NCBI GenBank assembly: GCA_035547155.1
Contig: DASZVJ010000012.1
Coordinates: forward strand, 1 to 7,595
Direction of reading: 5' to 3'
Origin: CAZNMF01 sp035547155
GTDB taxonomy: Bacteria > Acidobacteriota > Vicinamibacteria > Vicinamibacterales > SCN-69-37
DNA: 7,595 bases
Shown here: piece by piece, positions 1 to 5,579 of the stretch
Numbering within the stretch: position 1 is the stretch's first letter
Layout: each line of letters opens with the position of its first letter
The notes under the pieces: generated by a model
Told to the model about the DNA's origin: nothing
The model's database searches: none
The model's input: only the letters and a program-made list of their open reading frames with translations
Program-made: the position numbers and the translations under genes

Positions 1-65
1 GACAGCTGTTTCTTCGGCGCGGTCGGCAATGAAAACGATGGCGCGAGTGTACCGACGGAAAGCAT
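1..65 (-). CDS. Peroxiredoxin (AhpC/TSA family), N-terminal 21 codons only
   Basis: Only the first 21 codons lie in the window; the gene continues past the left edge. The translation begins MLSVGTLAPSFSLPTAPKKQ. The VGxxAPxFxLP pattern is the first strand and turn of the thioredoxin-fold peroxiredoxins (BCP/AhpC-TSA group), thiol peroxidases that reduce H2O2 and organic hydroperoxides in the cytoplasm. The catalytic cysteine, normally around residue 45, lies outside the window, so the subclass (1-Cys, 2-Cys, PrxQ) cannot be decided. The ATG at 63-65 is preceded by a strong Shine-Dalgarno, AGGAG with a 6-nt spacer. It starts 49 bp after the stop of the Rieske/FAD oxidoreductase on the same strand and probably shares its transcript, although an AT-rich patch in the gap could be a second promoter. 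The family call rests on a short but characteristic stretch. Confidence 0.8.
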   Translation of the reverse strand, partial: MLSVGTLAPSFSLPTAPKKQL

Positions 66-85
66 GAGGATCTCCTGCGGGACCG

Positions 86-115
86 ATATTAAATGGAGGG
101 CCGAACGGACGTCAT
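86..115 (-). promoter_or_regulatory. Weak candidate sigma-70 promoter before the peroxiredoxin gene
   Basis: Read on the minus strand, the gap between the reductase and peroxiredoxin genes has an AT-rich patch with TAATAT (86-91), 4 of 6 to the -10 consensus. ATGACG (110-115), 4 of 6 to the -35 consensus, lies 18 nt upstream and overlaps the reductase stop codon. A start site near 79 would give a very short leader still including the AGGAG ribosome site. The patch stands out from its GC-rich surroundings, but the match is weak and may be chance. If real, it would let the peroxiredoxin be transcribed separately from the upstream genes. Confidence 0.2.
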
Positions 116-1620
116 CATCCAGCCGCTTGCATCGCCGCCTCAGCCTCGAGGCTCGCGTGATCGCGGCCGATCGTTGCGACAGCGAGCGTCTTGCCGCCGA
201 GCCGGTAGGTGATCGTGCAGTCGCGCGCGTCGAGCGATCCGTCGATCGCGATGGCATCCCACGTCTCCGCGTGACCGACGTAGTTGATGACGACGTCGAA
301 GTGCTGGCTCCAGAAGAACGGGACCTCGTCGAACCGCCGTCGCGCGCCGAGCATGTTCTTTGCCGCCGCTTGTCCCTGCCGCTCCGCCACAACCCAGTGC
401 TCGACGCGGATGCGGCCGCCGCTGTGCGGATCGGGCCAGCGCGCGACGTCGCCGGCGGCGTAGATGCCGGGCACGCTCGTCTCGAGATGCTCGTCGACGA
501 GAATGCCGCGGTCCATCGCGAGCCCCGCCTGTTCCGCGAGCGCGACCGACGGCCGCACGCCGACGCCCGCGACGACGAGATCGACGTCGACCGTGGTTCC
601 GTCGCCGAGCACGGCCGTCCGGCCATCGATGCGCGTGACCGTCGTGCCGAGATGGAACGTCACGCCCTGCGACTCGTGGACGGATCGCACGAATCGTCCG
701 GCCTCCGCGCCCAGCACGCGCTCGAGCGGCTGGTGTTCCGGCGCGACGACGTGGACGTCGATGCCGCGCGCGCGAAGCGATGCGGCCACTTCGAGGCCGA
801 TGAAGCTCGCGCCGATGACGAGGACGCGCTTGGCCGACTCGGCGCGGCTGACAATCGCGCGGCTGTCAGCGAACGTTCGCAAGTAGCGCACGTCGATCGA
901 CGGCTCGCCGGGAATCGTCAACCGGACGGGATCGGCGCCTGTCGCAATCAGCAGCGCGCCGAACGGATACGACGTGCCGTTCTCGAGACGGACACGCCGC
1001 TCGCGCGTGTCGATCGACGTCACGCGCGCGTTCAAGATGAGATCGATCTGGCGCTCGCGATAGAACTCGTCCGGACGCAGCGGAATCCAGTCTTCCTGCG
1101 CCGTGCCCGCCAGGAAGTCCTTCGACAGGTTGGGCCGATCGCACGGCGCCGACTCGTCCGCGCTGATCATCGTCAACGGCCCGCTATAACCATCGCGCCG
1201 CAACATGTCCGCTGCGGCGAGTCCGGCTGCGCCGCCGCCGACGATCACGATCGACGACGGCGACGTCACCGGCGTGCGCGCCACCGGCGCCGGCTGTTTC
1301 TCGCGCACGAGGACGAGATCGCCGCGCCGCTCGACGTGCCAGCACGCGATCGGATCGAGCGCCGGTGCGCCGAGCGCTTCGCCGGTCGACAAGCTGAAGC
1401 AGGCGTGATGCCACGGACAGCGGATCGTGTCCCCGACGACGAGCCCGTCGGCGAGAGGACCGTGATAGTGCGTGCAGTGCGCGCCGACGGCAGCGATCGC
1501 GTCACCGCGGCGGACCAGCAGCACGTCCTCGTCGCCCACGCGGCCCGTCATCAGGCCGCCGTCAGGCACCTGCGCAAGCGGAATGCCTTCCGCAAGATTC
1601 GGCAATGCGTCGTCGTTCAT
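115..1620 (-). CDS. Rieske [2Fe-2S] / FAD-dependent pyridine nucleotide oxidoreductase (AIFM3-like)
   Basis: This is a 501-residue NAD(P)H-oxidising flavoprotein with its own iron-sulfur domain, probably cytosolic as no signal peptide or membrane segment is visible. Domains in order: a Rieske domain at about residues 8-110, with ligands C49-x-H51 and C68-P-W-H71 separated by 16 residues; an FAD-binding fold beginning GGGAAG (128-133); an NAD(P)H-binding fold with GASFIG (270-275); the second FAD motif, T381 to D391, containing YAAGD; and a C-terminal reductase domain (about 430-501, FFWSQHFDVV). This order is that of AIFM3/ferredoxin-reductase-like proteins. The FAD domain has no CxxC, so it is not a thioredoxin reductase; electrons should pass from NAD(P)H through FAD to the cluster. 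The true acceptor is unknown. I place the start at the ATG at 1618-1620, which has AGGA 9 nt upstream. An in-frame ATG at 1672-1674 would add 18 residues but has no ribosome site and would begin before the Rieske homology. It lies 73 bp after the hydrolase gene and 49 bp before the peroxiredoxin. Confidence 0.93.
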   Translation of the reverse strand: MNDDALPNLAEGIPLAQVPDGGLMTGRVGDEDVLLVRRGDAIAAVGAHCTHYHGPLADGLVVGDTIRCPWHHACFSLSTGEALGAPALDPIACWHVERRGDLVLVREKQPAPVARTPVTSPSSIVIVGGGAAGLAAADMLRRDGYSGPLTMISADESAPCDRPNLSKDFLAGTAQEDWIPLRPDEFYRERQIDLILNARVTSIDTRERRVRLENGTSYPFGALLIATGADPVRLTIPGEPSIDVRYLRTFADSRAIVSRAESAKRVLVIGASFIGLEVAASLRARGIDVHVVAPEHQPLERVLGAEAGRFVRSVHESQGVTFHLGTTVTRIDGRTAVLGDGTTVDVDLVVAGVGVRPSVALAEQAGLAMDRGILVDEHLETSVPGIYAAGDVARWPDPHSGGRIRVEHWVVAERQGQAAAKNMLGARRRFDEVPFFWSQHFDVVINYVGHAETWDAIAIDGSLDARDCTITYRLGGKTLAVATIGRDHASLEAEAAMQAAG

Positions 1621-1659
1621 CAGATCACGTCCTGTGTGAGTCCAGAATAGATCCGCCGC

Positions 1660-1671
1660 ACCGGATCCGGT
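1660..1671. promoter_or_regulatory. Perfect 12-bp palindrome in the hydrolase-reductase spacer
   Basis: ACCGGATCCGGT is a perfect 12-bp dyad in the 73-bp spacer between the hydrolase stop and the chosen reductase start. It has no loop and no following T-run, so it does not look like an intrinsic terminator. It could be a binding site for a dimeric regulator, a processing hairpin when flanking bases are included, or chance. It overlaps where the longer, unlikely version of the reductase would begin, which is another mild argument for the shorter start. Confidence 0.25.
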
Positions 1672-1693
1672 CATCCGTTTCTGCGCGATCGAT

Positions 1694-2581
1694 TCACGCG
1701 AAGCGCTTGATGAACGTCAGCGCCGTGTCGGCCACGCCGCGCCAGCCGCTGTCGATCGTCAACGCATGACCGCGGTTCGGCAGCTCGACGATCTCCGTGA
1801 CGCCCGCGTTGTGCTTCTGCAGTTTGAACGATGCGTTCGCGATCGCCCACGGCACCGTGTGATCCTTCTCGCCGGAGATGATCAGCAGCGGCCCGCGAGA
1901 CGGGTTCTTCGAGTCGACCTGCGCTTCGGTCCACGGATTGAGATTGGCCGTCGCCGCCTGGAACAGCGGCGCCCCTGGCGCCGGCACCGCGAACGTCTCG
2001 TAGAGCGATCGCGCTTCGTCCTCGCTCACCGCGTTGGCAAACCCGTAGCGGAACTGCTCGAATGTCAGCGGCACCGCGCGATGGCGATTGGCCGGATTGC
2101 CGAGGATGGGCCACGACGATCGCAGCGCCGAGAACGGCAGCGGCAGCACGCCGCGGAACGGCGCGGGATCGATTGCCACGGTCGCAGCCGATACCCCGCG
2201 CCCCGCGAGTAGCTGCGCGAGCAAACCGCCGAACGAGTGGCCGACGATCGCGGGCTTCTGCTGCAGGCGCCGGGTGATCGCTTCGACGTGATCCGCGACT
2301 TGTCCAACCGTCTTGTCGGCGAGCACTTCGGGATGCGCGTTCGCTTCCGCCACGGTATCGGGATCGTCGGGCCAGCCCGGAGTCAACGCGATGTAGCCGG
2401 CCTCTTCGAACAACGCCGCCCAACGATCCCAGCTATTGGGCAGCAGCCACAGCCCATGCACGAACACGACCGGCCGCCGCCCGCTCGCGTTCGCGCGCTC
2501 GATCTGCTCCACCTCGTGCGCCGTGATCGCCGGTCCCGCCGCCGGCTCCGTCGTCTTCCCCGTCGTCGTCTGATCCACCAT
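1694..2581 (-). CDS. Alpha/beta hydrolase fold protein
   Basis: This is a 295-residue serine hydrolase of the alpha/beta-hydrolase superfamily, probably an esterase or related enzyme; the substrate cannot be read from sequence. After a Thr/Ala-rich N-terminal tail (about residues 1-36) come the oxyanion-hole strand VVFVHGLW (H42-G43), the nucleophile elbow GHSFGG with S116, the acid candidate D240 in ISGEKD, and the catalytic H272 in NRGHAL. A helical cap occupies roughly residues 140-215. The triad is complete and the length is normal for a single-domain member with a small cap. No signal peptide is visible, so it is probably cytoplasmic. The ATG at 2579-2581 follows a strong AGGAGG with an 8-nt spacer. 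It is the first gene of the tight minus-strand group hydrolase, Rieske/FAD reductase, peroxiredoxin. The 122-bp gap upstream, with an AT-rich patch at about 2670-2682, is the natural place for the group's promoter, although I find no clear -35/-10 pair. Confidence 0.9.
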   Translation of the reverse strand: MVDQTTTGKTTEPAAGPAITAHEVEQIERANASGRRPVVFVHGLWLLPNSWDRWAALFEEAGYIALTPGWPDDPDTVAEANAHPEVLADKTVGQVADHVEAITRRLQQKPAIVGHSFGGLLAQLLAGRGVSAATVAIDPAPFRGVLPLPFSALRSSWPILGNPANRHRAVPLTFEQFRYGFANAVSEDEARSLYETFAVPAPGAPLFQAATANLNPWTEAQVDSKNPSRGPLLIISGEKDHTVPWAIANASFKLQKHNAGVTEIVELPNRGHALTIDSGWRGVADTALTFIKRFA

Positions 2582-2703
2582 GACGTCATCCTCCTGAAGA
2601 CGCGCGTGCGATGCACGTCACCCGTCCACGGCTGATTGTCGCCGCGCGGGACGACGCGCGCATCACGGGAATGAAATTTTTCGCCGCGGACCGCAGTCTG
2701 CTA

Positions 2704-3762
2704 TCAGCGCGTGGGGATGGTCAGCAACGGCGACTGGCTGCGGATATCGCCCGACTTCAGGAACAGGAGCAGGCGCAGCAGCGCGAGCGTGCTCTTGGAC
2801 GTCAGGTCGTTGTCGTCGATCCAGAACCAGTGGCCGCGAAACGCGACCTGCACGGCAGCCTGATGCGCCGGCGCGTCGCCCGTGCGGACGTGCATGATCG
2901 CGCCGACGACGCGGGACCAGTCGAAGAGCGCGCCGGAGGCCTCGCGCGTCGACGTCACGTTGCCGGCCTCGCGATCGGCGGCCGGCGCCTCGACCGACTG
3001 GGACAGGAAGAACATCACGGCCAGCAGCGACCGGCCCTGCAGCGCGATCTGCATCGGTCCGTCCGCGTGCCGCGCGGCGACGATGTCGTAGCGCGTCGCG
3101 GCCGGATCCAGCGCCAGCAGTCTCCGGAGCTCCGCGCCATCATCGCCCGCGGAGCTCCGGATCGTCAGCGCGGTGCCGTTGTCGCCGTCGCGCTCGGCCA
3201 TCACCTGGCCGCCGATCTGCAGACGGCGAAACAGCGCGGCGACCTGCTGGAACGTCTCGTAGACGGGCACGTAGTCCGGCGTCGGTCCCGCGGCGGCGAT
3301 CGCGTTCTCGATGCCGTTGATCGATTGCACGCAGCACAGCAGCAGCCGCTCGAAGCTCCAGCCGGATTGCGACAGCTCGGCGAGCGTGCCTGGCGCGAGC
3401 GGTGAGAGCATCCGCTGCGCGAACTCCTCGCCGCGCAGGTACGTGTAACTGATGATCGGGTTCTCGGTGAACGTCAGGCCGACGCCGCCGGTCAGCTCGG
3501 GCTCATCGCTGACCGTGGCGCCGAGCGAGGCGCTCCGCGTCAGCGTGTAGCTCGACGTGACCGACGCCACGTCGACGAACAGCGGGCTGTCGCGATAACG
3601 CAGACGGACGAGGTTCAGCAGCAGATCCTCGTCCCAGGATCGCGACAGCGCCGCGTTGTAGTCCATGCGCGCGATCGGGATTGTCCGTGGTCCCAACGAC
3701 GCGCGCACACAACCCGCCGACGCGAGCGCCAACGCGACGCCCCACGGAGCCCATCGCCGCAT
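2704..3762 (-). CDS. Conserved lipoprotein of unknown function
   Basis: This 352-residue protein starts with a basic, hydrophobic leader, MRRWAPWGVALALASAGC, whose C18 sits in a lipobox-like context (SAGC, with Ser rather than Leu at -3). It is therefore probably lipid-anchored in the envelope. I know of no assigned function. The body shows a pattern I recall from uncharacterised proteins of several phyla: SRSWDEDLLLNLVRLRYRD (about 40-58) then a Ser/Thr-rich strand region; a GEEFAQRMLSPL segment (111-122); a SGWSFERLLLCCVQSING segment (133-150); and a C-terminal HWFWIDDNDLTSKSTLALL block (311-329) followed by LLFLKSGD. No catalytic motif is obvious. The ATG at 3760-3762 has a modest GGAG-containing upstream region. 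It lies 83 bp downstream of the sulfatase on the same strand, with a tandem-repeat array in the gap, so the two may be co-transcribed. No convincing terminator follows it. Confidence 0.8.
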   Translation of the reverse strand: MRRWAPWGVALALASAGCVRASLGPRTIPIARMDYNAALSRSWDEDLLLNLVRLRYRDSPLFVDVASVTSSYTLTRSASLGATVSDEPELTGGVGLTFTENPIISYTYLRGEEFAQRMLSPLAPGTLAELSQSGWSFERLLLCCVQSINGIENAIAAAGPTPDYVPVYETFQQVAALFRRLQIGGQVMAERDGDNGTALTIRSSAGDDGAELRRLLALDPAATRYDIVAARHADGPMQIALQGRSLLAVMFFLSQSVEAPAADREAGNVTSTREASGALFDWSRVVGAIMHVRTGDAPAHQAAVQVAFRGHWFWIDDNDLTSKSTLALLRLLLFLKSGDIRSQSPLLTIPTR

Positions 3763-3782
3763 GCCGCCCGCTCCGCTCGCCC

Positions 3783-3846
3783 GAGGTCCCGATGCCCCGA
3801 TGACCCGATGCCCCGATGACCCGATGCCCAGATGAGCAGATGCCCT
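3783..3846. repeat. Tandem array of eight 8-bp units (GATGCCCC/GATGACCC)
   Basis: On the plus strand, eight consecutive 8-bp units read GAGGTCCC, GATGCCCC, GATGACCC, GATGCCCC, GATGACCC, GATGCCCA, GATGAGCA, GATGCCCT. The central four units are two perfect copies of a 16-bp repeat (3791-3822), decaying toward both ends. The array fills most of the spacer between sulfatase and lipoprotein genes, and its last base overlaps the sulfatase TGA stop (3846-3848). It ends about 20 bp before the lipoprotein start codon and does not include its ribosome site. Such a microsatellite can change length by polymerase slippage, altering spacer length but not a reading frame. I see no secondary structure that would make it a terminator. 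Confidence 0.85.
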
Positions 3847-5405
3847 CAGTGTCCCGCGCCGCCTGCCGCCTCCTTCATCTTCGCGATGGCGTCATCGATC
3901 GTGAACGAGTTCGGGCGCTGCACCGGCGGGAAGTCCTTGAACGTCTCCGCCCACTTGCTGACGATGATGTTGCCGGTCAGCACGATGTAGTCGCGATGCA
4001 GGAACCAGTCGTAGTACGTGTTGGACGTCGTCGTCGCAAATTCGTACGGATCGGTCCGGAGATTGAAGAGCTTCGGGAGGCGAAGCCGAACGAACGGCTC
4101 GGCCCACACCCCCAACGTGCCTTCCAGCCGCTGCTCCATGAACACGACTTTCCAGTTGTCGTAGCGGATGGCGAGGATGTCGCCGTCGTCGCTGATGTAG
4201 ACAAAGAACGGACGCGGACTCTCCTTCTCTTTGCCGGTCAGGTACCCGAGCAGGCTGACGCCGTCGATGTGGTTCTTGTAGGTGCGGCCAATCGCCTTGT
4301 AGCCCGACTTCAACTTCTCGATGACGTCAGGCGCCCCGGCCATGTCGAGAAACGTCGGCAGCCAGTCATGATGCTGCACGATGCCGTTGGCGATCGAGCC
4401 CGCCTTGATCTTGCCCGGCCACCGCGCGAGCAGCGGCACGCGGAAGGCGCCTTCCCAGTTCGTGTTCTTCTCGCTGCGGAACGGCGTCATGCCGCCATCC
4501 GGCCATGAGTTGCGGTGCGGGCCGTTGTCGGTCGAGTACTGCACGAAGGTGTTGTCGGCGATGCCGAGCTCGTCGAGCAGGTCGAGCATCTGGCCGACGT
4601 TCTTGTCGTGGTCGATCATCGTGTCGTGGTACGGCGACTGCCACCGGCCGGCCTGACCGAGGCTCGATGCCTTGGTATGCGTGTAGAGGTGCATGTGCGT
4701 CGTGTTCAGCCACACGAAGAACGGCTTGCCGTCCTTGACCTGCTGCTTGATGAACTTCGACGCCGCCGCCACGAACTCGTCGTCGCACGTCTCCATGCGC
4801 TTCTTCGTGAGCGGGCCGGTGTCCTCGATCTTTTGCTTGCCGACCTTGCCCCAGCGCGGCTCGACCGTCGCGTCGTCTTTGTCGGTGGCGTATGAATGGA
4901 TGACGCCGCGCGGACCGAGGTTCTTGCGGAAGTTCGGGAAATCTTTCTCCGACGGATAGTCGTACATCTCAGGCTCTTCTTCGGCGTTCAGGTGATAGAG
5001 GTTGCCGAAGAACTCGTCGAAGCCGTGGTTGGTCGGCAGCATGTGGTTGAGGTCGCCGAGGTGGTTCTTGCCGAACTGGCCCGTGGCGTACCCCTGTTCC
5101 TTGAGCAGCGCCGCGATCGTCACGATCTGCTCGTTCATGCCGACCGGCATCGCCGGGGCGCCGACTTTGCTCAGGCCCGTACGGAGCACGCTCTGGCCGG
5201 TGATGAATGACGATCGTCCCGCCGTGCACGACTGCTCGCCGTAGCTGTCGGTGAACAGCACGCCTTCCTTCGCCAGGCGATCGATGTTGGGCGTGCGATA
5301 GCCCATCAGGCCGTGCGTGTAACAGCTGAGGTTGGATTGCCCGATGTCGTCACCCCAGATGACGAGGATGTTGGGCTTGTCGGTCTTTTTGGGCGCAGTC
5401 GCCAT
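3846..5405 (-). CDS. Type I (formylglycine) sulfatase, arylsulfatase-like
   Basis: This is a 519-residue sulfatase of the alkaline-phosphatase superfamily that hydrolyses sulfate esters. Visible active-site elements are: N-terminal metal ligands D19-D20 (IWGDDIG); the signature CTAGRSSFITG, with C60 to be oxidised to formylglycine and R64; K113 and H115 in FGKNHLG; histidines in NTTHMH (H237/H239); the metal ligands D293-N294 in STDNG; and K313 in the following loop before the WEGAFRVP strand. All key residues are present. A C-terminal subdomain (about 395-519) carries the typical DGDILAIRYDNWKVVF and LFNLRTDPYE strands. The natural substrate (aryl, glycan or other sulfate) is not readable. 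The ATG at 5403-5405 has AGGAG with a 9-nt spacer and an in-frame TGA three codons upstream (5412-5414), so no N-terminal signal can be added; the protein begins MATAPKKTDKPNILVIW and looks cytoplasmic. Maturation needs a formylglycine-generating enzyme encoded elsewhere. The lipoprotein gene follows after 83 bp. Confidence 0.95.
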   Translation of the reverse strand: MATAPKKTDKPNILVIWGDDIGQSNLSCYTHGLMGYRTPNIDRLAKEGVLFTDSYGEQSCTAGRSSFITGQSVLRTGLSKVGAPAMPVGMNEQIVTIAALLKEQGYATGQFGKNHLGDLNHMLPTNHGFDEFFGNLYHLNAEEEPEMYDYPSEKDFPNFRKNLGPRGVIHSYATDKDDATVEPRWGKVGKQKIEDTGPLTKKRMETCDDEFVAAASKFIKQQVKDGKPFFVWLNTTHMHLYTHTKASSLGQAGRWQSPYHDTMIDHDKNVGQMLDLLDELGIADNTFVQYSTDNGPHRNSWPDGGMTPFRSEKNTNWEGAFRVPLLARWPGKIKAGSIANGIVQHHDWLPTFLDMAGAPDVIEKLKSGYKAIGRTYKNHIDGVSLLGYLTGKEKESPRPFFVYISDDGDILAIRYDNWKVVFMEQRLEGTLGVWAEPFVRLRLPKLFNLRTDPYEFATTTSNTYYDWFLHRDYIVLTGNIIVSKWAETFKDFPPVQRPNSFTIDDAIAKMKEAAGGAGH

Positions 5406-5448
5406 GGCGTCTCACTCCTAGTTTTTCGGCATCAGCCGCCGTCCTTTC

Positions 5449-5464
5449 TTCAACGGCCGTGCCA
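5449..5464 (-). promoter_or_regulatory. Candidate sigma-54 (-24/-12) promoter of the sulfatase gene
   Basis: On the minus strand the sequence TGGCACGGCCGTTGAA lies 43 bp upstream of the sulfatase ATG. It matches the RpoN consensus TGGCACG-N4-TTGC[A/T] at every fixed position except the -12 element, where GA replaces GC. The -24 GG and the spacing are exact. A start site about 12 nt further on would give a leader of roughly 30 nt containing the AGGAG ribosome site. The lost C of the -12 GC dinucleotide is a serious mismatch, so the site may be weak or a coincidence. No activator-binding repeats are obvious upstream. Confidence 0.35.
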
Positions 5465-5579
5465 CAGCGACGACGTGTGCGTCGGCCTGATTTTTCCGGG
5501 GATTTTCAGACGTGCCGTGGCCGGACGCTGTGCGCGCCTCGCGTACCGCGATCTGTCGTGGCGTTGAAGCGGACGCGCG

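Noticed and set aside
64..1650. 528-codon plus-strand open frame opposite the Rieske/FAD reductase
   Set aside because: It is an Arg/Asp/Ala-rich translation with no domain motif, exactly antisense to a gene with complete Rieske, FAD and NAD motifs. GC-rich third positions remove stop codons from the opposite frame, so this is a shadow.
1671..2423. 250-codon minus-strand frame inside the hydrolase gene
   Set aside because: It overlaps the hydrolase in another frame, is Arg-rich with no motif, while the hydrolase frame has a complete catalytic triad.
2605..2617. CGTGC-GAT-GCACG inverted repeat upstream of the hydrolase
   Set aside because: A 5-bp stem with a 3-nt loop is expected often by chance in GC-rich DNA, and it is not placed at an obvious promoter element.
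2670..2703. Possible terminator after the lipoprotein gene (GC-rich stretch then AT-rich patch)
   Set aside because: On the minus strand the GCGGTCCGC stretch can form only about three base pairs with a tiny loop, and it is followed by A residues rather than a T-run, so it does not fit an intrinsic terminator.
2611..3405. 264-codon plus-strand frame opposite the lipoprotein gene
   Set aside because: Arg/Ala-rich antisense shadow. The minus-strand frame has a signal peptide with lipobox-like cysteine and conserved-looking blocks.
5487..5509. CTGA...TCAG symmetric AT-rich segment between exporter and sulfatase
   Set aside because: Only the outer four bases pair; the inner A-tracts do not, so there is no real stem. 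It may be a flexible promoter-upstream patch but nothing more can be supported.
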